A stretch of DNA of 64,000 nt from Cliona cf. orientalis (lineage: Eukaryota; Porifera; Demospongiae; Clionaida; Clionaidae), in contig OZ005706.1 in NCBI GenBank assembly GCA_963930775.1, positions 6,440,428 through 6,504,427 of the forward strand. Reading direction: 5' to 3'. Shown here one piece after another: positions 52,070 to 64,000 of this stretch. Made by a program: the position numbers and the translations under genes. Positions within the stretch are counted from its first letter, which is position 1; the number at the start of each line of letters is the position of its first letter. The notes under the pieces are model-generated. The model was given only the letters and a program-made list of their open reading frames with translations, did no database searches and was not told where the DNA came from.

Positions 52070-55000
52070 TTAAAAAGGAGCACATTCTTTAAAGATAGTT
52101 AATAATATAACCTATCTCTTTCGTTACTTGATTTTATTTTCTCCTTTTTCCTTTGTTTTGTAACTCAATTTGTCACTAATTAGTCAGTTTTATTGTTTTG
52201 GTGTTGTACGACAACTTGTGCTTACACGATTTTGTTTTATAAAACTTAACTTTAATTTCTTGCACATTCAGTACGGGAACCATCAATCAGTCGTACGTTA
52301 CTCCGTGTTACTCTATAATGTCATCACCACGTACACGTACCTTGTATTATCCAATAACTTGTGTTTTATAACAGCACCTGTTACATTGTTGTACACGTAT
52401 AATTATTATTCTTATTGGAGGTATATTAATTTTTATTTTGTCTACTGTATCTTAATTGATATTTCATTTTTTGTCATTATTAGTTTTACGCGTATTGTAC
52501 TCTACATGTATATTGCTTTTCATCTAACTGATGTCATTTTCGACATTTTACAAAGCTCTCAAGCAAGCGAGCGAGCGAGCAAGTGTCCGAGCTGCGTATG
52601 AGCTCCATTGTAGAGGTGCTGGCAACCCACCTGAACCTTGCTCCAATGTTTTCTTGACACCTGGACAAAAACACAAAAGTACGTATGTATTTGTGCCTGC
52701 ATGACTACTGTACGTCTCTTGCTAGCCAAGTAATTACCATGCCGGTCCATGTGATTTAGTGCACATTTATACTGTATTTCTCTCTCTTCATCCATTTCTC
52801 TCTCTCTCTCTCTCTCTAGTTTTTCTTTCTCTCTCCCTTGTATGATTAAATGTTCGTATACCTTCTGTTGCACCCCCCAGCTAATATTAGATACTGTACA
52901 CCTGCACATGTACTTAAGGTCATTTTTGTCGTAGAGTAATCATCAATAATCATTGTGTACCTTAGGCTTTATTGGACAGCTTACGAAATGTTCATTCGAT
53001 TAGCCTTTTGCATAATGCTAATATGCTTTATAATTCATGGCCTTGGTCAAGAGTTTAGCCAAGGTGTAGCGCATGTGTGCACACAGTGGAACCACTCCTA
53101 ACGATATGTTACTAAAAATAGGGAGCATCTTATAAATTACGTTATTATAATGTTGTTGATCAGGTCCCATGGCGTGATGTCAGTACCATAAAGTGTACAT
53201 ACGAATTACTGTACATGTGACCTTAAAAAATGAGGACACCACCTTCAGCTTAATAAACGGATATATCCTCATTTGTCTCTGTTTCTCAATCCTTAGAACT
53301 CTGTACCCTATAGAGAGGCTCCGGCCACTGCATGTGTGTCTGTAATATTTGAGGTACTTACAGGGTCCTTTCTCAGATTAATTCATTCAATTACTGGCTT
53401 CTGTTTGCACGTGGATATGTGTCCTCTCACTTTTACGTAGCGTGATTCCATTTTCCCAATTCCATGCTCAATCGAACGTAAAAATTAGTGTACGTCCATG
53501 TACATGTACACACCTACACACATGTGGCATGTACATGTACATGTACATGTATGGGTGGGAATAATTAATTACATGTATGCTGATTGAACATGTAATTTTC
53601 TATTGTGCTATACTTGTGCTCTTGTATGTTTGTGTGTTTACAAGTACATGTGTGTACACATTCATGTCCCAATTTCCCACACTATCAAACCTTACAACTC
53701 CACATGTACATGTACATGTAAGTACATGTACCTACATCATGTCACATGTGCTTGGCTGTAGCTAGCTGTCTAGCTAATCTGACTCACATACCATGGGCCA
53801 TGGGATCTGCGGGATGGAATGTGCTAGTTCTGCATACTTGTGTATTAATTGTTCCGTACAGTCGTGCATCAAGCCTTTGTAGTGCCCCATACCGTACCAT
53901 TGAGTCAAGTAAGCCATAGAAGTAGTCTTACAAGTACATGTAAACAGCTGAAGCACTCCACAGTGGTAGACTGTCTGTAGTAGACTCCGGCCTTACTTGG
54001 CGCTGTAGTGTATATGGGTGTGTGTGTGATCTTGGCTTATGTAATGCAATATGTTCAGCCATGTGACTCGTACCCAGCTAGCTATAAGTGCCGCCAAGGG
54101 GCGTTGTATCGTACAGGTACGTAGCTACAAATACAGCTGTGTCCGGCCTTTAGTCGTCGAGGGTTAGCATGTATATATAATATACGTACATGTATACCTG
54201 TACTTCTTTGTAAGGACATCCCTAAAGATTGAGGACTCTTCTTTAATCTGCTAGGATACCCTCTGTCTGTCTCATGAACTGCCCCTGAAACGAGGATATC
54301 CCTCTAATTTGGATGTTTTAATATTATGCAATCCCATGGGCCTTCAGATGTTCCTATCATGGTAGCTTGCAGACTTTTTGTTGCCATGTGTACATACAGT
54401 ACAGGTGTATCATTATTGTGATCAACATGTGCTGATGATAGAATTAAGTGTTCGTTTGATATTAGTACCTAATTTGTAAATTTGTCCTGCATTTAGGATG
54501 GTCCCTACTTGGTCATTTGCTAATGATGTTGTGTGCATACATGCATGTAGTGTTGATAGCTACTGCCTAGCAATTTCATGAACTCTACCCTGTTTCCATG
54601 GTAGCAATGGAGAGAAGCTTAAGCAGGCTAGTAATAGAGATGTTAAACTCTTTGTATTATGTATATTTGGAGTTACTTTGAGTGTAAAGTGCAGAAGTAT
54701 CCTCAATTTGAGAGCTCTCTCTCTCTCTCTCTCCCCCTCTCTCTCCCTCTCTCTCTCCCTCTCTCTCTGTCATTGACAAGCGAAAAAGCTTGAGCCACTT
54801 ACTGTGTAGAACAGTGTTATAGTAGCTCTGGATTGACTTCATGCAGCCAGTGACAGATGTTTATCTCTGATAGACAATCCATGCAGAGATAGATAGTTGG
54901 CTTTAAACAAAGAGAGCCATGCAGTGTTTGGCACAAGAGCACATGCAGCAGTGCACACAAGCTGTCAGGGCCTTTGATGTGTATACAAATATTGTCCCTA

Positions 55001-56715
55001 GAGCTCGTTGACACTGCTTTGAAACTCATCAACACTTCACTTCATTAGAACCACCACAGGACCTGCTGCTGATGGTACTTACATGTACATGTAGATAAAG
55101 GCTGTGAATTAAGAAGCCTCTCTTTCTCCTAGCTTTAGCTTAGAAGCCTTTGAAGATGTCCTGGTATATTAATATGAGACACTTAATTATCTAATACTTG
55201 ATAAGAGAATGACTGCAGCTAGTCTAGTAAACAGGGGTATGGACCAACTTCCACCTTACATCAACCTATGTACTTCCTTTAATTTGGCTCTCAGATACAG
55301 AACAACTCCTTGAACACAGAGCAGCTGCTCTTTGAAGCATTACCTAATGCCCATTAGCAGATGGAGAGAGACATTAGCAGGATGCTGGCTATGATGGCCT
55401 CTTTACCTTATTAGCCTATAAGGCTATGACTGGACTGGATCGATAATTACCAGTAAGGAAGAAACAGCATGTCCCCCCCTCTTTCCCCCTTTAGGGTTAC
55501 CTGTTTACACACAAGGATTGCCGTTAGCCTAACTATGCGATCGCGACGTCACAGTGAAGTACTAGTGTGGGGCCTTTTTGAACGCTGATTGATGGGTATA
55601 CCAAATATGGGCAGTACAATGTATACACAGGGGTAGGTGGTGAAGTCAGAAGATGTGGTTTAAGTTGGATGGTAATTCCAAGTCATAGAGTTGTGTGTGT
55701 CATGTGAGTAATTGGGTTGATGTGATGTGCATGTGTGTGAGGGTTTAGTGGTATAATTAAAGGGGTTGTGGGGAGGGAAGGAGGGAGAGAAAGAGAGAGA
55801 GAGAGAGAGATCCACTCTCGATGTCTTCTGGGTGTAGCCTCGTCCCGGCCCCAGGCCATCTGTTTGTAGCGTAGAAAATCTAAGGTGTACACATGTTGCA
55901 CCATAATTGCATAAAACTAGTTAGTAAGAGTTATAGCTTTGTTTGTGCATGTGCCTAGTGCACCTATAATACATAATATATATTATAGACATCAAAAGTA
56001 GTCTACGTTTCCCAAAAGGTGAACAGAGAAACATCTCGAGCCAGCTGATAGTGAAACTGTGCGAAGAAACTTGAGCCCCCCGTGTGTACCAGAACCTTAT
56101 TCAACTGACAATTGCTCGCTAGCTAGACACTGTAACCAGCTCAGAGAACATTATGATAGTGATCGTATGTATATTACATGTATGTAGCCAAGTGCACTAG
56201 TACTCATGGCACCATCATATTATGTAATCTTCCATAATGCATGTGACTGTAGATATCTTTATGATAGGTGTATACACATACTACCTACAGGTACTAAGTG
56301 TATGAATGAAATAGCGTGTAGCTGCCGAATATACGTATGCGTGTGAAGTAGTTCCCATGAATGGCTTTTGAAGTGCTCTGAGACTCTCGGATGATAGCTA
56401 CATTGTAGGATACTTTGGACAATAGGGGGGAGAGTATGGATTTCATAACTTTCCCTTGCGGTGGCCATGTGCATGTACATGCATCCCTGAACCGGCCAGC
56501 AATCCTTGGCATTGTGCGACTCTGTGTGTGAAGTTCCACAAATAAAGCAGCAAAGGATTCGTGCAATGTGTAACTATAGGCATAACTGAGATTCAAACAA
56601 AGTGGCTATTGTTGTCGAATCCCTTGACAGTGTGAATTGGTCTTGTCAAACATGGTTCATTATACTTGTCCACCATGTATGTATGCATGTTCTCCCCCCC
56701 CTCTCTCTCTCTAGT

Positions 56716-56748
56716 TCTCTCCCCCCCCCCCCCCCCCCCCCCCCCCCC
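56716..56748. repeat. Poly-C tract
   Basis: A run of about 30 C follows a CT-rich stretch. Such tracts often vary in length and are hard to assemble. Confidence 0.9.
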
Positions 56749-57326
56749 AGTTTACTCTCCATTAGTTCCTATTCTTAATTACCACTTATAGCTGCATTGC
56801 TTCCAAATCATGCACCATTAACTGACATAATAGTCTAACAGTCGCTGTGGTGTCCCATTCTTACAACTAAGTAGATCCAAGAGCCACATGCACCCTAGTC
56901 CTGCCTTTAATAATGTCATTATGTGTCCAGCAGGAAGTTTCTGGTGGGAAAGATTGTAGCTTGGCAAAGGATGACCAGTGGCTTCCTTTGAGCTTTTCTG
57001 ATCTCATTTGAAACCTTCTTTCTTTTGAAGGGTGGGTGCATGGTCACATCTGTTGGCCCTCAGAATGCCTCAAATAGGATTGGGGGGTGCACCTCTTAAT
57101 TACTTCCTGTGGATGTTTTAAATGTATATTGGCCATACCCATGCAATCATGGCAAGATCAGAAGTTACTCTAATCATACATGTAGCTCTGTCGTAATGAT
57201 AGTATTCAGAACCTTTGCGATACTTGCTTACACAGTTGGCCATAAGGCCAAGGACCATTGGGCCACGTTATTCTATAATCCTTCAGGACAGCAACTGCCA
57301 TTTGGAGAATTGGAGATCTGTAACAT

Positions 57327-57330
<4 letters not shown>

Positions 57331-57362
<32 letters not shown>
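57331..57362. repeat. Poly-G tract
   Basis: A run of about 32 G, then GAGGAGGG. It accounts for the glycine- or proline-rich open frames in this area. Confidence 0.9.
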
Positions 57363-57363
<1 letters not shown>

Positions 57364-57685
57364 GGAGGGTGTGTATAAGGTGAGGCACTCTCATTCTATT
57401 GACTCTACAAGGGGTGGTGGGGGTGGGCCAGGCTACGATCGATGAATGAGTGTATGAGTGTGTGATCGATGTTTTGTCACTGTCCATGCACAATAGCTAG
57501 GAGAGCAGCTACAGGTAGGTGTATGCCGTACCAACAACAGACGGATAGGCAGTTCACCAGAATCTTTCCCTTCTCACTTTTTATTTACTCAAGCTTTGAA
57601 AATAAAAGCCATCAGTGACACACAATGTCATGTAAAACAAAGAGGGAAATCGCTAATGAATAGTTGTTTGCTTGTTTTGCTTCAG

Positions 57686-57779
57686 GTCAAGCTTGGTCAT
57701 TACCCTAACCACGTATCGCGGTAACTATGCTGAAGTTGAAGATGAATGCCAAAACTTGGCAGACGTTGCTAGCAAATAA
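57686..57779 (+). CDS. Candidate terminal exon of an unrecognised gene
   Basis: A pyrimidine-rich stretch ending TTGCTTCAG is followed by about 30 open codons read from the second base. They end YAEVEDECQNLADVASK-stop, and AATAAA lies a few bases later (57782-57787). Composition looks protein-like and the layout is that of a last exon. I found no upstream exon and recognise no family, so chance is a real alternative. Confidence 0.25.
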
Positions 57780-59099
57780 TTAATAAACCAAATCTTTCAC
57801 ACTTGACACCACATGCTACATGTACGTACATGTGGCTATACATGTACATGTAGATTGGTACGTTTTGCGGAGGCAGGATACTTGGTGTTTCGGGTGATGC
57901 AATAATGCTCGCTCGTTAAAATACCAATCTATGGCGTGGTACCTCCCCAATAATAGTTGGCATGCATGCGTGATAGTTATTATCACATATTAAACTGCAT
58001 GTGAGCAGTTTACAGATAATTTTATGCCTAAATAGACACTAGCTGGTATCGGTATCAATTGACAGCCCCCCTCCCCCTCCCTCCCCTTTGATTTTTTGTA
58101 CAAAAAACAAAAAATGATTGCTACCTTCATATCATCATCATTAATTTTGCCTACGGTCGACTAGAGCTAGCTTACCTGTCCTGTATAATAATTTATACAT
58201 CAGGTATACCTAGTACCTAGAATGCATAGTCTGACAGCTCAATCACTGTTGTTGCACACATAATGTGTTCCTAGTGGCCGGATTGAATATCGATCATTCC
58301 TACGTACAGTTCCGTGTCTACATATGCATGCAACTATTGCAACTATCATGACTGACATTAATGCTATTTCACTGTGGAATGTGTTGGTACGTGATTGCAT
58401 TGATCACGACCGATCAACGTCACTGTATGGCTGTACTGGTATGTAGTTCCAGAGGGAAAATACTATAATATTAATATTATTATACAGACATGCATGCATT
58501 CTTGAGGATGGACAGAGGATATTGAATAAGAAAATTAATGCGCGTAATTGATCGATCCGGCATGGTAGTTGGTTGTGACGTCATAACCGGTCAGTTACAT
58601 GGTCTGGTACGGTGTTGGCTTACAGCTAACGGGTGTCGGATGTCATCATCATGTACGGTAGTTCACGTACACAGTGTAGCTACCAGTTTTGACAGGCTCC
58701 ATGGTACTATGTAATTTAAGACTTAAGCTTAGCATGACATCCCAATGATATATAGGACAGGGTATTGAATGCTTGATCTGGGATGTAGGTAGAAAGTGGT
58801 ACCATCTCAAAGGCCAGGTCTGGAAATTCCATTGACTTTGTTGCAATACATGCAGCTAGTACAATGTCATAATACTAACAAACTCTTAAATAATTAAGCA
58901 AGTGTACTAAGTCTTGAATTTTGATCGCCAAAATGTCGTGCATGTGTGTGTATGTACGTTTCAGAAGCAATAATGTTTATTATGATTGTAGTATTGAAAA
59001 ATAAGGTACAATGTCATGATACAGAACAGACAAAAATAAGTGAGTAAAATAATTCATGACACTTGCTGAGGTGATTTTGATATAACGGAGAAGGGGAGC

Positions 59100-59100
<1 letters not shown>

Positions 59101-59177
<77 letters not shown>

Positions 59178-59186
59178 GAGAGAGAG
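59101..59186. repeat. (GA)n microsatellite
   Basis: About 40 GA repeats with two GAGC/GAAA interruptions. Confidence 0.95.
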
Positions 59187-60353
59187 GTGGATGAGTTAAA
59201 AATTTAATGAATAAGGCTGCTGCTGCCTGATACATTCACTGACTGTATGTGACAAGTACATAATAATTAATTACCCCCCTCAGTGGCAGGGGACAATGTG
59301 ATTAAAAAAGTGATCAGTGTTGTCGTTTGTCCGTCAATGGAGTAGAAAATGCCGCATTCCTTGTGCTCAATGATCTGAAGCATTGGCTTTGCGGTAGAAG
59401 AGCACATAAGGCTTTGTACTGTGCACGGTGCTTTTAGTAATGGGATGGCTGGAACTCAGCTTAGAGACCCTACAAGTGAGTGAGAGAGAAAGAGAAATAC
59501 AATAACTGACAGATGTTGATATGGGAGTTAGGGGGAGGGAGAGAAAGAGTACACAACAGCCCTTCCAATCCGTACATGATGGTTGTCAAATCTTGCAACC
59601 AGAGATATGGATCAATGACCTGCTACCCGTTGTCATAACAACAGATTCTCCATTATTACTATGTTCCAGCTTTCAGGGCCATCCAATGAAAACCACTACA
59701 TATCGATACTTGATTTTATACTATTGACACCCACCATTAATTAATCCTGTGCTATTTTTAGTAACTACCATGTATGGACAATCCTGTACACAACTCCACA
59801 ATAAAATTTTTGACGTACATGTACATAATATTGCACTATGGTACAACAATATTGAACTGCAATTCACTGCTACACGGATGTATATCACCATTATAATACC
59901 AAAACTCCATTACCTAATCCTATACAACTCAGTCAGCTAGTGCACATGGCCCATGCAAGCCGGATATTCCAAAGGACTGCCAAGTCGACGCTACCTTACC
60001 GGAGACAATGCAGGCACAACACATGACCTTACATACCTCCGGCCGCCCAGCCATGCATGCATACATACATGTATATACGCGTACACATGCATTGTTACAG
60101 TATACAATAGCCTAACTTGGCTGTGGGCACAGGTGATCAGTGTTACATATACATATGGATCTCACACTCTATGCATCCAAAGTTGGTAGTGGCAGTGGTG
60201 TACTCGAGCTGTTTACACCATGTGCTATATATCAAAATGGTGCTTGGAAAGTTATAAGTTGGAGCGTACGTGCCACTTGTTAGGTTTAGTTTAATAAGAT
60301 GTACATGCCAGAGGTTGAGGTTAGTAGTCAAGGGAGAGAGGGAGAGGGAGGAT

Positions 60354-60384
<31 letters not shown>

Positions 60385-60951
60385 GCTAGCATGCATGGTG
60401 GGTGTCTGGCTAGCTGGCAAGCTAGCTGAGGAGGTATATACATGAACAAGTCAGCAGTTGCCATATGCAATGTGGCACAATTCAGTTTAAGGCATGTTAA
60501 TCATAATGTAAGCTAGGCTAGGCTATTACGGAGCATCCCTAGCACCCTAGCTCATAGTAAACTGATCAGATGGCACACTACTCATCCATGAAATACACCA
60601 ATTATAGAAATGGAACCAAGCATTGTTCCAAGATTAGCTTCACGGAATTCCATGAGACTATAATAGGAAAGTATAATTATACATCATAGATATTATGCAT
60701 AAGACACTACACGTACGCACAGGTGACTGTGTTTTTCACGAAAATAATTGCACACAAATGGTTAGTTTGAGTACAGTGTGGGCAGTCATCAATAGCTGTA
60801 TTAGTGCCGACTTGCTAGTAATAACAGGATGTGGGAAGGAAAAAAAGGATAATTCAATAGTAAACCTCCTTCATGAAGTCTATGCAGTACGTATGTGGCA
60901 GGTAGGCAGCACCAGCTGATCAAAACAAAGCTATGGAGTTATGGAGTTATG

Positions 60952-61110
60952 GTGGGGGAGGGGGGAGGGAGGGAGATAGAGATGGCAAGAGAGAGAGGGG
61001 GGAAGGGAGAGAGAGAGAGGGAGGGAGGGAGGGAGAGAGAGAGAGAGAGAGAGAGGGAGGGAGGGAGGGAAAGAGAAAGAGAGCAGGGAGGGAGGGAGAG
61101 AAAGAGAAAA
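60952..61110. repeat. GA/GGGA-rich tract
   Basis: Irregular GAGA and GGGAGGGA blocks run over about 160 bases, with no tandem unit longer than 4 bases. Confidence 0.85.
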
Positions 61111-62475
61111 GTCTGGCACTCTATCTAACCACACGTACTCTACCAACCCACAACATCAATTAGCCATTTAGTACACATTACAGCATCTTACCACAACAAA
61201 CACTTACCGTCCTTCATACATCACCATCAAAGTAACTATGATGTCCTAGCTAGCCATTTAACTAGTTAACTACCCCGACAACCAGGACACCACGCCACAT
61301 TCCAGGACTAGGGATTTAGTCTATTGGCTCTATCGCCCATGACAACTGACCCATTAGACACTGTACCTTAGGATAAGCACAAGTGTTAATTGCTATGACT
61401 TTGGGTCGTCTATACATGTGCCACATGGCCTATACATGTACTGATAATGTATACATAATAATTATTAATATTATTATAATAGTGCATAAGGTACACTGTA
61501 TATATATGTACTCTGCTACATGTATAATTATACACATGTGGCCTGAGTAAATATTATTGCTCTAACTGCATGAATTTGCTACGTGAAAGACTCAACTGCC
61601 AATCATTGAATCAACATTCTTCTATCTAGACTATCAAGCTATATATATACATGTACATTAATAATTTTTATAAAGTGCCGTTTCAATCTTTCAACCGTAC
61701 AATATCATACGCTCGACCTATATGCTGTGTGATTGAATAATAATAGGCTACATGGTACAGTGGATTGATCATTGAATTGTTGCACCATCAGGCTTATACA
61801 CATAATAATATACCATAGTATCCATGGGCGCTTAAACATAACTCGCAATTTTGGCCCACATGGGCACTTATCCAGGATCAAAATATTATGTATAGAAGTT
61901 GCTACATTGACCCCTTGAAATGAGGTACATGGGAGCTTACCTGGGACACTACGGTAATATAATAATAATATGTACGGTGCTGCGTTAACTGTATAATGTC
62001 ATGTGCACCGTCTGGATAATGCATACTGTTTCATGGGTATAATACTATGATGATTGTATAAATAATACAGGCTACGATCCAACAGTGGATTGATCATTGA
62101 ATTAATTATCATTCTTGTAGGCCATCAGGCCAAAGTAGCATCCCTTGTAGAAACAGCCGTTGGACATTAAATGAGACACTCCCAGCGCTATATTTAGTAG
62201 CGGATCCCACGTATAAAAATACCCATGATTCAGTTTGGTATTACACTTGTAATGTTGTATTATGGAGCATAGGAGGACCACCCTGCTAGACACAGGACTA
62301 ATTAGATTAAAGGGAGGGTTAATAAATGCCAAAAAAAGTAATCACTGACTCCATATAAGGAGAATTGGGGCCACCCTGCTCCACTTAAATTACATTTGGT
62401 TAACTAAAAATAAAGCGCTATTTAAGTTTGGGAGGGGGAAATCCCTATTAATAAGTGGTATGTAATTAGCCTCAC

Positions 62476-62601
62476 CTTCTATCGTCAAATTCGTACCACT
62501 CTTGCGTGGCATAGTGCTTTGCCCAGGCAGTGTAGTGGCCAAAGTGTGCTGTTCCACTGTGGTTAGAGGTGGCATATAGCTCATACTTAGCTGGTTGACC
62601 T

Positions 62602-62690
<89 letters not shown>

Positions 62691-62860
62691 AGAGAGATGG
62701 AGAGAGAGAGAGTTAGTTTAGCTAGTTGCTGGAAGTTCCGTTTCGTTTCACCAACCTTTTACATCATCACTGGCATAAGGTGAGAGGTCAAGAGTTTGAG
62801 GTATTCCCACGTCTGTGTCCAGCTTGGATCGATAATGGTAGCCAGTGAATCGCTTCAGCA
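62476..62860 (-). CDS. Two exons of a ubiquitin-specific protease (peptidase C19), partial
   Basis: Minus-strand exons 62860-62756 and 62599-62476 have good splice sites and compatible phases (1 then 2). The first encodes VLKRFTGYHYRSKLDTDVG then LDLSPYASDD, the LKRF...KL.T.V.FP..LDLSPY block of USP catalytic domains. The second encodes YELYATSNHSGTAHFGHYTA and EWYEFDD, which contain the catalytic His (GHYTA) and the Asp of the USP triad region. The Cys-box exons should lie upstream (beyond 62,861, probably past the window) and the last exon toward lower coordinates; neither was found. It would remove ubiquitin from substrates. The subfamily cannot be told from 75 residues. The intron between them is mostly a GA repeat. 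Confidence 0.85.
62606..62712. repeat. (GA)n microsatellite within USP intron
   Basis: About 38 GA repeats, then GATGGAGA variants. On the minus strand it forms a (CT)n polypyrimidine tract directly before the splice acceptor of the His-box exon. Confidence 0.95.
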
Positions 62861-63351
62861 CTGCATGAAAAAACACAACCAACAGTATCAATAATATTAT
62901 TAAATATTAGCCTACTCTAGCATTGACAGTATAAGTGACACCATTTGTCGACATGTATATACAATCCCAATAGTCAACCTCCATTTTCCGCAAGTTCTTA
63001 AAAATTAATAAGGTTTTCAAGGGTTTTCTCTGGTTGATGACATGGATGGGTGGGTAAAATAATAGTCTTGAAATTAGTAGGAGTTAATTTGGCGATTGGG
63101 AAGGAGTGTAAATTTGTGACGTTGAATAGGTGTGTCAATTGATTTCTTTACCCCCTGGAGCTACCATGACTCCCGCTTGTTAAGAAATAATTTGCAGTAA
63201 TTCCTCCTCCTTTTTGTGAAATCAATAACATTCATTCTTGTGCCCTAATCATCTACACACTACAAGGCTGAGTGAGCCCCTGCTAATTATCGCTCTATAA
63301 AAGGCTCCATCTATCCTTGTGATCCCCCTCCTGAATGAACCAGGTACACAT
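62861..63351. other. USP intron / upstream sequence, no exon seen
   Basis: AT-rich sequence without recognised USP exons on the minus strand. The Cys-box and zinc-knuckle blocks of USPs were looked for and not seen. Confidence 0.4.
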
Positions 63352-63625
63352 AATTACAATAATATGTGACCTACTATGAGAAAAGGGACCATTCATGTTA
63401 GTATGAAACAAGATCAGTTTTTATCATGACAATATCCAACTTGCTTTCTACAAAATTAATGTAGTAGTGAGTATACTTGTATTGACACCAGCAAAGAGCG
63501 GATACACCTACAGAATATTATACATGTATATTATATTCTGTGCATAGCAGTACAAGCTACATACGACAAACACGAAGTCCTACATGGTCCCTTTTCTCAC
63601 AGTTGGTCACATATTATTGTAATAA
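63352..63625. mobile_element. MITE-like inverted repeat
   Basis: Arms of ~38 bases starting ATTACAATAATATGTGACC are inverted at 63587-63625. The core (ACTTGCTTTCTACAAAATTA) resembles part of the kinase-gene upstream regions (e.g. 42096-42125). No target duplication was assigned. Confidence 0.7.
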
Positions 63626-63732
63626 TATCATTTTTAAATTATTCCCCATCCCCTCCCTCTCCCTCCCCCCTCCCCAAATATCTTACATGCCCCTTATAGC
63701 AATCCCTTGACTATTGCACTACTAGACATACA

Positions 63733-63756
63733 CTGTACATGTACATGTACATGTAT
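63733..63756. repeat. ACATGT palindromic microsatellite
   Basis: TACATG hexamers repeat in tandem; similar runs lie at 63840-63990, 53500-53560 and 53701-53732. The unit is self-complementary. Confidence 0.85.
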
Positions 63757-64000
63757 GTCACTTTACCCCGGCCCCAACAAGCCTGGCTGTCATGGTCCAT
63801 CCGTACACGGCCAACGCTCTGTGTAAAGCCTTTGTTTCCAAACACTCATCGACTCCTACACATTTCTAGAACACATACATGTGCATGTACCCTAGCTATA
63901 CACTTTGCACCTATGCATGTACAATACTCCCATCATTTCATCATACGTACATGCATGTACATGTACATGTGTACCCTATACATATACGTACATGTAGACC

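Larger units (their letters stand above)
52070..57685. other. Gene-poor region
   Basis: No convincing gene. The first ~500 bases are T-rich and likely 3' UTR or flank of the WH1-CRIB gene. Contents seen: CT-rich tracts (52782-52820, 54711-54771), a GA tract (55776-55809), repeated ACATGT palindromic microsatellites (53500-53560, 53701-53732), poly-C (56716-56748) and poly-G (57331-57362). Confidence 0.5.
57788..62475. other. Gene-poor region upstream of USP exons
   Basis: No convincing gene on either strand. It holds GA-rich tracts (59101-59186, 60337-60383, 60952-61110), AT-rich sequence, and a direct repeat of ~33 bases (CAGTGGATTGATCATTGAAT core) at 61746-61780 and 62069-62103. The last exon(s) of the minus-strand USP gene should lie here or beyond but were not found. 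Confidence 0.45.

Noticed and set aside
52170..52601. 143-codon hydrophobic open frame after the WH1-CRIB gene
   Set aside because: T-rich 3' flank translating to Phe/Tyr/Ile-rich sequence; no family pattern and no start context.
62102..62332. 76-codon minus-strand frame considered as the last USP exon
   Set aside because: Reading it in the required phase gives an early stop, and the expected USP C-terminal AYVLFY-like block is absent.

Overview
The window is animal nuclear DNA. Genes are split into many small exons with GT-AG introns, AT-rich intergenic sequence is full of microsatellites, and there are many short inverted-repeat elements. Proteins joining several death-fold domains to a ROCO-like GTPase, together with an animal-type kinase/nucleotidylyltransferase fusion, suggest a marine invertebrate. 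I favour a demosponge, but that is inference from protein architecture; no species-specific marker was seen.

Layout. Positions 1-41,700 are two tandem units of about 20.4 kb, preceded by a fragment of another copy and followed by a third start of the unit. Each complete unit holds, all on +: (a) a sugar-phosphate nucleotidylyltransferase/glucuronokinase gene truncated after exon 11 (1305-4590 and 21649-24591); (b) a short beta-trefoil gene with a PPxY-rich tail (4799-5952 broken, 25002-26473 open); (c) a six-exon gene for a ~1,100-residue protein with three death-like domains, a ROCO-type GTPase with COR-like region, and a C-terminal death domain (6139-20460 and 26716-41167). The third copy of (a) is complete: 22 exons, 618 residues, 42263-48924. 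Exon lengths and phases add up exactly for the full kinase gene and both GTPase genes, which strongly supports those models. The truncated copies 1 and 2 share the same deletion, so that unit was duplicated after losing the kinase half.

From 50.6 kb there is an intronless WH1-CRIB adaptor gene resembling WASP without its VCA tail; one frameshift in a C-run separates it from a tyrosine-rich tail with YxNL motifs. About 10 kb without convincing genes follows. Two exons of a ubiquitin-specific protease lie on the minus strand near the right edge.

The two GTPase genes are natural occupied/empty-site pairs for transposons. Their introns differ by more than ten insertions: TA-flanked MITEs with TACYGTA ends, elements with CAGGG-like ends and 5-bp target duplications, MULE-like hairpins, and a 2.4-kb foldback element in gene B built of two ~1-kb inverted minisatellite arms with an 8-bp target duplication.

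The genes do not form one obvious pathway. The kinase fusion would recycle glucuronate to UDP-glucuronate. The death-domain GTPases and the WH1-CRIB adaptor look like signalling or innate-immune components. Their adjacency seems to come from segmental duplication.
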